NCBI GenBank assembly: GCA_902775565.1
Contig: CACYMP010000001.1
Coordinates: 1-64,000, forward strand
From: Oscillospiraceae bacterium
Lineage (GTDB): Bacteria; Bacillota; Clostridia; Saccharofermentanales; Saccharofermentanaceae
Length of the DNA stretch: 64,000 nucleotides
Direction of reading: 5' to 3'
The position numbers and the translations under genes were made by a program. The notes below the pieces were generated by a model that saw only the letters and a program-made list of their open reading frames with translations, did no database searches and had not been told where the DNA came from. This document shows positions 15,580 through 23,698 of this stretch, piece by piece (position 1 is the stretch's first letter; each line of letters begins with the position of its first letter).

Positions 15580-16647
15580 ATGATCAGGGAACGCTTTGTA
15601 AAATCTAATATGAAAACCGGACGGACCGCAGGGATCGGCATTGCGCTATCCCTTGCGGTCTGCCTTTTTATACTGCTTGCCGCGATCAGGGCAGGGAGTG
15701 TCTATATTTCGCTTGCTGACCTGATGAAGATAATCGCAAGCCACATCACGGGAAGTCCTTTGCCTGCTGAAGTGGATCCGATGAACGATTCGATCTTCTG
15801 GACTATACGTATGCCCAGGGCGATCACAGCTTTCCTGGTCGGAGGCGTTCTGTCTGTAAGCGGAGCGGTCATGCAGGCCGTTCTTCAGAATCCTCTGGCA
15901 TCCTCTTATACGTTGGGAGTCTCATCCGGCGCGTCTCTGGGAGCGGCGTTAGTGCTCCTCTGCGGGTTTACGGTTGCGGGCTTAGAGGGAATCATGCTGC
16001 CTCTGGCAGGGTTTGTCATGGGGCTGCTGACGGTAACTTTTGCAATCCTTCTCGCTTCACGCATAGACAGGAGCGTATCTGATCAGACTATAGTTCTGAT
16101 AGGTATGATACTGTCTTTGTTTGTTACGGGAATAATGAATTTCATGATGACTTTCTATTCTGACCGCAGCAAGCAGCTCTGGCTGTGGATGACGGGTTCG
16201 TTCTCGGCCAGGAACTGGAACCACTGTGCAATTCTTACGGTTGCCGGCATCATCGGTCTTGTTATCCTAATGATGCTTTCCGGTCAGCTTGATATCCTTA
16301 CGTTCGGTGAGCTCCAGGCTTCATCCATGGGTGTGGAAGTCAAGAAGACCAAGATAATCGCGATACTTGTATGTTCGCTCCTGACAGGCGTTTCCGTTGC
16401 CTTTTCCGGAGTCATCGGTTTTATCGATCTGGCTGCGCCTCACATAGTCCGCAGGATTTTCGGACCTTCGCATAAGGTCGTGATCCCGATGTCGTTCGTA
16501 TACGGCGGAGCCTTCATGGCACTCTGCGATCTGGCTTCAAGAACGCTTCTGTCTCCGCGCGAGATCCCGGTAGGCGCTGTTACAGCTCTCGTCGGAGCAC
16601 CTTTCTTTGCGTATGTTTTCTTCGCGAAAGGAAGGAGGAAGGCCTGA
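15580..16647 (+). CDS. FecCD-family ABC importer permease
   Basis: 355 residues with about ten membrane helices. WTIRMPRAITAFLVGGVLSVSGAVMQAV and the LGVSSGASLGA region are hallmarks of BtuC/FecC/FhuB permeases. The C-terminal GVIGFIDLAAPHIVR carries the coupling helix that touches the ATPase. No strong ribosome site precedes either the first ATG (15580) or the next (15610), so the start may be 10 codons later. It follows the binding protein after 17 bases and overlaps the ATPase start by one base. Confidence 0.9.
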   Translation: MIRERFVKSNMKTGRTAGIGIALSLAVCLFILLAAIRAGSVYISLADLMKIIASHITGSPLPAEVDPMNDSIFWTIRMPRAITAFLVGGVLSVSGAVMQAVLQNPLASSYTLGVSSGASLGAALVLLCGFTVAGLEGIMLPLAGFVMGLLTVTFAILLASRIDRSVSDQTIVLIGMILSLFVTGIMNFMMTFYSDRSKQLWLWMTGSFSARNWNHCAILTVAGIIGLVILMMLSGQLDILTFGELQASSMGVEVKKTKIIAILVCSLLTGVSVAFSGVIGFIDLAAPHIVRRIFGPSHKVVIPMSFVYGGAFMALCDLASRTLLSPREIPVGAVTALVGAPFFAYVFFAKGRRKA

Positions 16648-17426
16648 TGGAACTGCTGCTTAAGAATGTTTCTGCCGGTTACGGCAGCGAGAAGGTTCTC
16701 AGGGATATCGATCTTTCCATCAGTGACGGCGAGACCGTTTTCATCGGCGGCCGCAACGGTACGGGAAAGACGACGCTCCTTCGCGTAATGTCGGGCCTTA
16801 TGGAGTATGAGGGAAGCGTGACGATAGGCGGCAACGATATCTCGAAAATGAAGCGGAAGAGTGTCGCAAGGCTTATAGCTCTCATGCCTCAGGCATCCGA
16901 GATGTATTTCCAGTACACGTGCTTTCAGACTGTTCTCCTCGGCAGATTTGCCCGCTCGAAAAATGTCTTCGGCAGTTTTACCCATGAGGACAGGGAAGCA
17001 GCAAAAACTGCCATGGAGATATGCGGAGTATATGAATACCGGGACAGACTGTTGAACGAGCTTTCCGGAGGACAGCTGCAGAGAGTGCTCCTGGCAAGGA
17101 CATTTGCCCAGGGGACTCCGTTCGTTCTTCTTGACGAGCCCGGAAGCAACCTTGATATCAAATACAGAGCGGAGCTTTGTGACTATCTGTGCAAGTGGGC
17201 GCAGGGAAAGACCTCCACGCCTTACGGTGAATTGAAAAACACTGTAGTTGCAGTCTTCCATGACTTGGGGCAGGCGAGAAGCGTCTGTGGCAGGACCGTA
17301 TTCCTCAAGGACGGGAAGGTGTTTGCTGACGGCCCGAGTTCTAAGGTCATTACGCCCGAATGCCTTGAATCAGTATATGATTTTGATGTTGCGGGTTATA
17401 TAGACAGACAGGTCATCATTCACTGA
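16647..17426 (+). CDS. ABC importer ATPase (FecE/BtuD type)
   Basis: 259 residues. Walker A GGRNGTGKTT near residue 34, Q-loop near 84 (LMPQASE), signature LSGGQLQR near 138 and Walker B FVLLDEP near 160, followed by the switch histidine (VFHDLGQA) near 204. A strong ribosome site (GGAAGGAGG) lies in the permease 3' end and the stop and start overlap as TGATG. It powers the importer encoded by the two preceding genes. The last 11 bases overlap the convergent small gene. Confidence 0.92.
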   Translation: MELLLKNVSAGYGSEKVLRDIDLSISDGETVFIGGRNGTGKTTLLRVMSGLMEYEGSVTIGGNDISKMKRKSVARLIALMPQASEMYFQYTCFQTVLLGRFARSKNVFGSFTHEDREAAKTAMEICGVYEYRDRLLNELSGGQLQRVLLARTFAQGTPFVLLDEPGSNLDIKYRAELCDYLCKWAQGKTSTPYGELKNTVVAVFHDLGQARSVCGRTVFLKDGKVFADGPSSKVITPECLESVYDFDVAGYIDRQVIIH

Positions 17427-17808
17427 CGTACTCGTAAACGATCGTCGGATAGGATATGTTCAGTCCGGAAATGTCTGTCCTGTATGTCTCGATCCCCGTT
17501 GCCCTGACGGTCAGATCCTGTTCACCGAGATCAAACTCGTCTTCTTCAGAAGCCGTGAAGATACTCCTTAGATCGGTTTCAGTTCTCAGGATAAATACTT
17601 TTCCGCTGTTGTTGCTTAAATGGTACATGTATTTTCCGTCGTATTTGTTGTTTGAGACGAGACAGACTTTGTTGAAGTGTATTTTGTGAGGCGTGGTCTC
17701 GTGGACCGCCATGCCCCCGATGATCAGCACGGTGAGGATTATGATCGAAATGAATACGGTTAATACGATTATGACTGCCTTGCGGCCATTGGATCTTTTT
17801 GCGGACAT
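17416..17808 (-). CDS. Small single-pass membrane protein of unknown function
   Basis: 130 residues from the ATG at 17808, chosen because GGAGG lies 6 bases upstream; the frame continues open 5' but with implausible Phe/Ser-rich sequence. One helix (about residues 11-33) follows a basic N-terminus, giving an outside domain of about 95 residues with no recognised motif. It is convergent with the ABC ATPase gene and overlaps it tail to tail by 11 bases. Confidence 0.65.
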   Translation of the reverse strand: MSAKRSNGRKAVIIVLTVFISIIILTVLIIGGMAVHETTPHKIHFNKVCLVSNNKYDGKYMYHLSNNSGKVFILRTETDLRSIFTASEEDEFDLGEQDLTVRATGIETYRTDISGLNISYPTIVYEYVSE

Positions 17809-17828
17809 ACCACACCTCCACATCACAA

Positions 17829-17861
17829 GTGTAATATTACACCATTTGAAAAATATTGCAA
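17829..17861 (-). promoter_or_regulatory. Promoter with a 14-bp palindrome over the -10 box
   Basis: On the minus strand TTGCAA (17861-17856), a 16-base spacer and TAATAT (17839-17834) form a promoter for the small membrane protein. The perfect palindrome GTGTAATATTACAC (17829-17842) covers the -10 box and looks like an operator for a dimeric repressor. Confidence 0.45.
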
Positions 17862-17940
17862 CATTTAAGCAAAAGTATGACTGATACAAAAAATACAGAA
17901 AAGAAGAGCTGAAAGCTTCGTAATTTAAGCGATTGTTACA

Positions 17941-17969
17941 TTGAACTCGGGTTTTGGATTTTATAGAAT
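17941..17969 (+). promoter_or_regulatory. Promoter of the PTS EIIC gene
   Basis: TTGAAC (17941-17946), a 17-base spacer and TAGAAT (17964-17969), 33 bases before the ATG. A GGAGGGG ribosome site lies between. Confidence 0.5.
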
Positions 17970-18001
17970 TTGAATTGCCATAAAACGCGGAGGGGACAAA
18001 T

Positions 18002-19141
18002 ATGGGCAAGAAAAAAGAGAAACTCACTTTCAAGGAATTTCTGAAGAAAAAGGATATAAACATTTCAGCGAAGACTTATTTTGTTGACGCTATGAGCGGC
18101 ATGGCCCAGGGCCTTTTCGCTTCACTCCTCGTAGGAACCATCCTTTCGACGGCAGCCAATTATATCGGGATGATCGATCTGGCATTCTTCCAGAGGCTTG
18201 CACACTTCATGCATGTCGTCGGATATATCACCAGCGCAAACTCGCCTGTCACGGGAGCCGCCATCGCAGTCGGAATAGCTGCCGCACTTAAAGCACCTAT
18301 GCTTGTTACGGCATGCGCAGCATGTGTCGGAGCTTTTGCCAACGGCTATCCCGGATACATATTCGATAAGGCGGCGATCTACATAAAGAATCCTACACCG
18401 TCTTATTCGGCAGGTCCCTTGGGCGTATTCGTTGCAGTCATCTTTGCCGTTGAGATCGGTAAGATGATCTCCAAAGAGACAAAGGTCGACATCCTGGTTA
18501 CACCTATCGTGTCGCTCGGAGTCGGATATCTCGTAGCTTACCTTACATGCCCCGCCATCGCAGTAGCGATGAACTGGCTCGGAAACTTCATCAACACCGC
18601 AACACAGCTCCATCCGTTTATCATGGGCATCATCGTATCGGTTGTAGTAGGCATCATTCTTACGCTCCCGATCTCCAGTGCCGCTATCTGCGCTTCCATC
18701 GGAATCACGGGTATAGCAGGCGGTGCGGCTCTTGCAGGCTGCTGCGCCCAGATGATCGGTTTCGCTGTTGCTTCTTACAGAGAAAACAAGATGGGCGGTG
18801 TCGTTTCCCAGGGCCTCGGAACATCAATGCTCCAGATGCCTAACATCGTAAAGCACCCTCAGATCTGGATCCCTGCAACTCTCGCTGCAGCGATCACGGG
18901 TCCTATCTCTACAATGGTATTCAAGCTTGAGTGCACAGGCGTTTCCGCCGGTATGGGAACATGCGGCATGGTCGGCCCCATCGGATGCTTCTCGGCTATG
19001 ACTAAGTCCGGAACGCTTACTCCCATGGCATGGGTCGGAATGGCTGTTGTCTGCATCATCGCTCCCGCAGTTCTTTCACTCGTATTCAGCGAGATCATGA
19101 GAAAGCTCAAGTGGATCAAAGAAGGAGACATGAAGCTTTAA
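18002..19141 (+). CDS. PTS-type transporter EIIC-like membrane protein
   Basis: 379 residues, about ten hydrophobic segments rich in Gly, Ala and Ile. The start FKEFLKKKDINISAKTYFVDAMSGMAQGLF and the Gly-rich ISSAAICASIGITGIAGGAALAGCCAQMIGFA region match the PTS_EIIC_2 family of Bacillota. No EIIA or EIIB gene is nearby and the chain carries no phosphorylation domain, so its substrate, and whether it works as a true phosphotransferase permease, are unknown. The ATG follows GGAGGGG and the gene stands alone. Confidence 0.8.
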   Translation: MGKKKEKLTFKEFLKKKDINISAKTYFVDAMSGMAQGLFASLLVGTILSTAANYIGMIDLAFFQRLAHFMHVVGYITSANSPVTGAAIAVGIAAALKAPMLVTACAACVGAFANGYPGYIFDKAAIYIKNPTPSYSAGPLGVFVAVIFAVEIGKMISKETKVDILVTPIVSLGVGYLVAYLTCPAIAVAMNWLGNFINTATQLHPFIMGIIVSVVVGIILTLPISSAAICASIGITGIAGGAALAGCCAQMIGFAVASYRENKMGGVVSQGLGTSMLQMPNIVKHPQIWIPATLAAAITGPISTMVFKLECTGVSAGMGTCGMVGPIGCFSAMTKSGTLTPMAWVGMAVVCIIAPAVLSLVFSEIMRKLKWIKEGDMKL

Positions 19142-19151
19142 GTATCAAATG

Positions 19152-19181
19152 GAATAACGCTTATTCTTATGTTATTCTTTT
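19152..19181 (+). terminator. Weak hairpin behind the EIIC gene
   Basis: GAATAAC (19152-19158) and GTTATTC (19171-19177) can pair, followed by four T. The stem is short and AT-rich, so this is a low-confidence terminator. It abuts the start of the next gene. Confidence 0.35.
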
Positions 19182-19184
19182 AAA

Positions 19185-20768
19185 ATGAAAAGCTTTACAC
19201 CAAAACTCAGGACCAGACGTCTTGCCGGCAAAATGTTTTCGCTGGCTGGATTGTTCGCAGTCCTGTTTTTTGTTTTTATCTATCTTTTCCCTTGGATCAA
19301 GACAGACAGCGGAAAGGCGATAGGATTTGCCTGTATCGGAGTCCTCGCAGTCTATTTTGTCAGTTTCCTGATCTGGATAAAGAAGACCGGAGAACCCGAT
19401 GCGGCGGAGTTCTTCCTGATAACTGCGATACCTTTGTCGGCAATCTTCCTTATATTGTTGCCGCACAACTGCTTTGTTGATAACAAGACGCATTTCATTG
19501 CCGTTTACAGGCTTTCCAATCTCATCATGGGCAAAGGGGAGTGGCTCTGCAGAGCAGACGACCTTAAGTTCATGAATGAGTTATGGCCCGATGTCGCAAG
19601 ACCTGAGACCAAGGGGTATCAGGCGATAGTTACGGCAGCGTCATGGTTTATCAAGGATGAGACACTGGTCGATATCGTCAGGCACGAGGACAAGATGAAG
19701 TTTTACTCCATCGTATGCTATCTGCCTGAAGTATTGGGTTTTACGGCTGCCAGACTCTTAAGGCTCGGCACGGTCCCTTCTATTTACATCTCAAGGGCAT
19801 GCCTCAACATCTTTTACATAATCGCATGTTTCCACGCTATAAAGACGATGCCTTCGGGTAAGTTCGCCCTGGCATTTACCGCGCTCCTTCCGGAGTCGCT
19901 TCACATCGCCGGTGCTTTCTCTTATGACGGAATGGCAGTCGCGTGCGCGATATGTTTTACGGCCAGCTGTTTCTGCCTTGCGGATTCCGTGCACAGGGAA
20001 AAGGAGAAGAACTCAAAGATCTTCAGCCGTGATCTTGTCAGATGCATGATCTGGTCATTTGTGTGTGCAAGCGTCAAGGGCGGTGGATATTTCTTCCTTT
20101 TGATCCCGATAGCTTTCCTGCCTGCTTCAAGAAAGAAGATCAAGTCCTTTATCAGGCCTGCCCTGGTCATCGCATCCGGACTTCTTGCTCTCTTGATTTT
20201 CAATGTGATAGTGACATACGGAATCTCGCTGTTCCAGCTCGGAGGAGAAGAGGGCAATCTCACTACGGCGTTTGCATTCCAGAATCCTCTTTCGTTCCTT
20301 ATCATGGCCGCTTATGAATATGTCTTTGAGCTTGAAGCAATATTCATGGGGATCACCGGAGGCATGCTCAGCTGGGGCGATTTCGTCATTCCCGGTGTGA
20401 TCATCACGGTTTTGATCGTTATCATGATGGCATACCTGGTCTTCGAGAAAGACAGCGTAAGATTTACTAATTTCGCGAAAAGGCTCATGATCCTATCGAT
20501 AGTGCTCGCTCTCGTCATTACACCTGCGATGATGCTCAGCTCGACTCCTACGGATTCTCGCAACATCTTCGGTATCCAGGGAAGATATTTCACGCCGTTC
20601 GTTCCGATGGTATTTATCCTGGCTACGAAGTTTAAGATCCACAGGAAAGCAATAGCGGCAACAGACGGCCGTATTCAGTTGAAGATAAGGAAGAGGCTTC
20701 TTACTGCAGTTGCGTCATTTTTCTGCATCATCGTGTATCTGATGCTCAATACTTATCTGAAAAGATAA
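19185..20768 (+). CDS. DUF2142-family polytopic membrane protein
   Basis: 527 residues with about 11-12 membrane helices. The pattern of an early extracytoplasmic loop (residues about 90-150), then ALLPESLHIAGAFSYDG and VKGGGYFFLLIPIAFLP, fits DUF2142 proteins, whose fold resembles GT-C glycosyltransferases and which often sit with surface polysaccharide genes; no such genes adjoin it here. There is no visible ribosome site before the ATG (TTCTTTTAAA precedes it), and the next ATG at 19233 is no better, so the start is uncertain. Confidence 0.7.
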   Translation: MKSFTPKLRTRRLAGKMFSLAGLFAVLFFVFIYLFPWIKTDSGKAIGFACIGVLAVYFVSFLIWIKKTGEPDAAEFFLITAIPLSAIFLILLPHNCFVDNKTHFIAVYRLSNLIMGKGEWLCRADDLKFMNELWPDVARPETKGYQAIVTAASWFIKDETLVDIVRHEDKMKFYSIVCYLPEVLGFTAARLLRLGTVPSIYISRACLNIFYIIACFHAIKTMPSGKFALAFTALLPESLHIAGAFSYDGMAVACAICFTASCFCLADSVHREKEKNSKIFSRDLVRCMIWSFVCASVKGGGYFFLLIPIAFLPASRKKIKSFIRPALVIASGLLALLIFNVIVTYGISLFQLGGEEGNLTTAFAFQNPLSFLIMAAYEYVFELEAIFMGITGGMLSWGDFVIPGVIITVLIVIMMAYLVFEKDSVRFTNFAKRLMILSIVLALVITPAMMLSSTPTDSRNIFGIQGRYFTPFVPMVFILATKFKIHRKAIAATDGRIQLKIRKRLLTAVASFFCIIVYLMLNTYLKR

Positions 20769-20771
20769 GGT

Positions 20772-21383
20772 TCAGATGCGGAACGTTTCAACTATCGCTC
20801 TTATTGAATCGAACAGGTAAGGCTTATATGTCGTTAGACTGCATGGCGTGCCGCTGATTATTATGTCATGCACGCTGCTCGAAATGAGTTCGATTATCGT
20901 GTAGAGCATGAGCTCCGAATTCTTCCAGACATCACCGTTTGAACTGATTATCCTGTCGTATGCCTCTTTTACCGGAATACCGGGGATGAGGTTCTCGTCC
21001 TGATAAGCTTTGACATAGAAACCGAAGTTAAGATTCCTGTTGAGGAACTTTACGAGTTTCGGATCTTTCTCGAGGTCGGAAATGATACTGTCTGCGATAA
21101 TAATGATCTTTTCCTCTACCGGAAGGTGCGGGTTGGCGTTCTCATGTCTTCTGAGCCTTTCGCTTGCGGTCTTGAGAAGATGTTCGGACTTGTGGGCGAT
21201 AAGGTGATCTATTATGTCCTGCTTATCTTTGAAATAGAAGTAGAAGGTTCCTTTTGCGACGCCCGCGCTGTTTACGATATCTGAAATCGAGGTATCGGAT
21301 ATGCCTTTGGTCGTAAAGAGTTTATAAGACTGCAAGAGCAATGAATTGCGCTTGATCTTTTTGTTTTCTTCAGCTTTGCCCAA
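20772..21383 (-). CDS. TetR/AcrR-family transcriptional repressor
   Basis: 203 residues. The N-terminal helix-turn-helix region (TKGISDTSISDIVNSAGVAKGTFYFYFKDK, broken here by family-typical positions) is characteristic of TetR proteins; the rest is the helical ligand domain. The start codon is TTG, set by AGGAGG nine bases upstream. The gene diverges from the MMPL transporter, and three copies of a TTGACYN3GGTCAA palindrome lie between, so it most likely represses both itself and the transporter until an efflux substrate binds. Confidence 0.9.
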   Translation of the reverse strand: MGKAEENKKIKRNSLLLQSYKLFTTKGISDTSISDIVNSAGVAKGTFYFYFKDKQDIIDHLIAHKSEHLLKTASERLRRHENANPHLPVEEKIIIIADSIISDLEKDPKLVKFLNRNLNFGFYVKAYQDENLIPGIPVKEAYDRIISSNGDVWKNSELMLYTIIELISSSVHDIIISGTPCSLTTYKPYLFDSIRAIVETFRI

Positions 21384-21415
21384 ATCCGGAAACCTCCTGT
21401 TTTACTGATGATGAC

Positions 21416-21444
21416 ACTATATACAAAAATTGACTTTCGGTCAA
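21416..21444 (-). promoter_or_regulatory. tetR promoter overlapped by operator 1
   Basis: On the minus strand TTGACC (21444-21439), 17 bases, TATAGT (21421-21416). Operator 1, TTGACTTTCGGTCAA (21430-21444), covers the -35 box, implying autorepression. Confidence 0.7.
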
Positions 21445-21462
21445 GAAATTTCCCGAAAATTA

Positions 21463-21518
21463 TTGACTGTTGGTCAAAAAGTGATATATTGAGGCTGTAA
21501 TAAATGACCGTTGGTCAA
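21463..21518 (+). promoter_or_regulatory. MMPL operon promoter with operators 2 and 3
   Basis: TTGACT (21463-21468), 16 bases, TATATT (21485-21490) form the transporter promoter. Operator 2, TTGACTGTTGGTCAA (21463-21477), contains the -35 box; operator 3, ATGACCGTTGGTCAA (21504-21518), lies just past the expected transcription start and could act as a roadblock. Starts of operators 1, 2 and 3 are 33 and 41 bases apart, close to three and four helical turns. Confidence 0.75.
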
Positions 21519-21541
21519 AAATATTCAAGAGGTGAAAAGGA

Positions 21542-23674
21542 ATGTTAAGATTCGGGAAAGGCGTAGTTAAGCACCGCAGACTTATCCTTATTCTGTCTGT
21601 ACTGCTGCTTATTCCTGCAGTGATAGGTTTCTTAAATACGCGTATCAATTACGATATCCTGTACTATCTTCCTGACAACATCGAAACGATGAAGGGACAG
21701 GACATCCTTCTTAATGATTTCGGTAAGGGTGCTTACGGCATTTTCGTATGCGACGGGCTCTCAACAGCAGATCAGATCAAGCTCGAAGAGAAAGTATCCA
21801 AGGTTGACCATGTTGCAAGCGTGATCTGCTACAGCTCGCTTACCGGCGGGGAGATCCCTGCGGAAATGCTTCCTGACAACATAAAAGACATCTTTTATTC
21901 CAAGGACGGAAAGGGATGCCTGATGTTTATCTTTTTCGACAGTACCAGCTCGTCGGAAGAGACCATGAAGGCGATAAAGGACATCCGTGCCGTTGCCGGA
22001 AAACAGTGCCTGCTCTCAAGTATGGCAGCTGTCGTTACCGATACAAAGGATCTGGTTCAGCAGCAGACTCCCGTATATACGGCGATCGCAGTTGTTCTCG
22101 CGCTCCTCGTCCTCATGCTGACAATGGATTCATATATAGTTCCCGTTCTGTTCCTGGCGGATATCGGAATGACCATAATCTACAATCTCGGATCCAATTT
22201 CATCACAGGCGAGATGAGCTTCATCACAATGGCCCTGGTTGCTATCCTGCAGTTAGGTGTCACGATGGATTATTCGATATTCCTGTATCACAGCTTTGTC
22301 GAACAGAAGACTATATACGGCGACAAGGAAGAAGCTATGGCGCATGCCGTTGCCGCAACTCTTACGTCAGTAACGGGCTCGTCTCTTACGACCATCGCGG
22401 GATTCCTTGCAATGTGCTTCATGACATTCACACTCGGCCTCGACATGGGTATCGTTATGGCAAAGGGTGTTGTATTCGGCGTTATCGGATGCGTTACCAT
22501 TCTTCCTTCAATGATACTTGCCTGTGATAAGGCAGTGGAGAAGACAAGGCACAGATTCACACTGAAGCTTCCTTCAAAAGGACTTGCCGGATTCTTTGAC
22601 AAGGGCTATATTCCCGCAGCGATAGTATTGATGCTTCTCTGGATCCCGGCAGTATTCGGTTACAGCAGGATCAACGTCTACTATAAACTCGACAACAGTC
22701 TTCCCGAAGATCTCCAGTGCGTGCAGGCCAACAAGGCACTTGAAGCAGAATATGACATGAATTCCGTGTGCATGGTCCTTGCGGATGCCGATCAGCCTGC
22801 GAAAGAGACAAAGAAGATGCTCGAAGACATTAAGAATGTTGAAGGCGTTGAGTTTGCTGTAGGTCTTGATTCGCTTCAGGGTCCGCTCGTGCCGGATGAC
22901 ATGATAACGTTTGAAAAGTCAAAGGATTTCAAGAGCGATAAGTATAAGCTCCTGCTGATATCTTCAAAGTATCAGGTCGCAACGGACGAGGCAAATGCCC
23001 AGTGCGATGAGATAAACGGCATAGTCAAGTCATACGACAGCAATGCGATGTTCATCGGTGAAGCGCCGGCAACAAAAGACCTGATAAACATGACGGACAG
23101 AGATTTCAAGGTCGTTTCGGCAGTGTCGATCGGAGCTATCTTCATCCTGATCCTCGTAGTGCTCAAGTCAGTTACCATACCGGTCATCCTGGTTACGGTC
23201 GTTGAGCTCGCGATATATCTGAATATGTCCATCTCTTACTTCACAGGAACGACACTTCCTTTTATTGCTTCGATCTGCGTCGGAACGATACAGCTCGGCG
23301 CGACCATCGACTACGCAATCCTCATGACCACCAGATACAAGACCGAAAGGATCGGTGGCTCGGAACGCAAACAGGCGGTAAAGACCGCAGTCGAGACATC
23401 GGTCAACTCCGTATTCTCTTCAGCGCTCGGATTCTTCGCCGCAACGATAGGCTGCGCAGTCTATTCGAACATCGACCTGATCGCATCGATCTGCAAACTC
23501 CTGGCAAGAGGCGCGCTGCTGTCGATGGTACTGGTAATACTTCTCCTTCCTGCGCTTCTGCTTATCTTTGATCCGGTGATCATAAGAACGACAGCGGGAA
23601 TGAAGTGCTGTGTTGAAAGAGAAAAGGAAAGACATGTGAAAAAGCATACCGGCGGCATAGCCAGCCAGGTTTGA
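21542..23674 (+). CDS. MMPL/RND-family membrane transporter
   Basis: 710 residues with two similar halves (about 1-345 and 346-710), each with one helix, an outside domain of about 150 residues and five further helices. VTMDYSIFLYHSF in the first half and GATIDYAILMTTRYK in the second are the TM4 motifs of MMPL proteins. These export lipids or amphiphiles, or confer drug resistance. The ATG follows GAGGTG. It is under TetR control and is followed after 24 bases by a heptad-repeat lipoprotein, so the two probably act as one envelope system. Confidence 0.9.
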   Translation: MLRFGKGVVKHRRLILILSVLLLIPAVIGFLNTRINYDILYYLPDNIETMKGQDILLNDFGKGAYGIFVCDGLSTADQIKLEEKVSKVDHVASVICYSSLTGGEIPAEMLPDNIKDIFYSKDGKGCLMFIFFDSTSSSEETMKAIKDIRAVAGKQCLLSSMAAVVTDTKDLVQQQTPVYTAIAVVLALLVLMLTMDSYIVPVLFLADIGMTIIYNLGSNFITGEMSFITMALVAILQLGVTMDYSIFLYHSFVEQKTIYGDKEEAMAHAVAATLTSVTGSSLTTIAGFLAMCFMTFTLGLDMGIVMAKGVVFGVIGCVTILPSMILACDKAVEKTRHRFTLKLPSKGLAGFFDKGYIPAAIVLMLLWIPAVFGYSRINVYYKLDNSLPEDLQCVQANKALEAEYDMNSVCMVLADADQPAKETKKMLEDIKNVEGVEFAVGLDSLQGPLVPDDMITFEKSKDFKSDKYKLLLISSKYQVATDEANAQCDEINGIVKSYDSNAMFIGEAPATKDLINMTDRDFKVVSAVSIGAIFILILVVLKSVTIPVILVTVVELAIYLNMSISYFTGTTLPFIASICVGTIQLGATIDYAILMTTRYKTERIGGSERKQAVKTAVETSVNSVFSSALGFFAATIGCAVYSNIDLIASICKLLARGALLSMVLVILLLPALLLIFDPVIIRTTAGMKCCVEREKERHVKKHTGGIASQV

Positions 23675-23698
23675 ACGGATAAGAAAGGACGGATACAT

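Noticed and set aside
20753..20770. Hairpin CTTATCT-GAAA-AGATAAG as a terminator between DUF2142 and tetR genes
   Set aside because: There is no T run on either strand after the stem, and part of it is coding.
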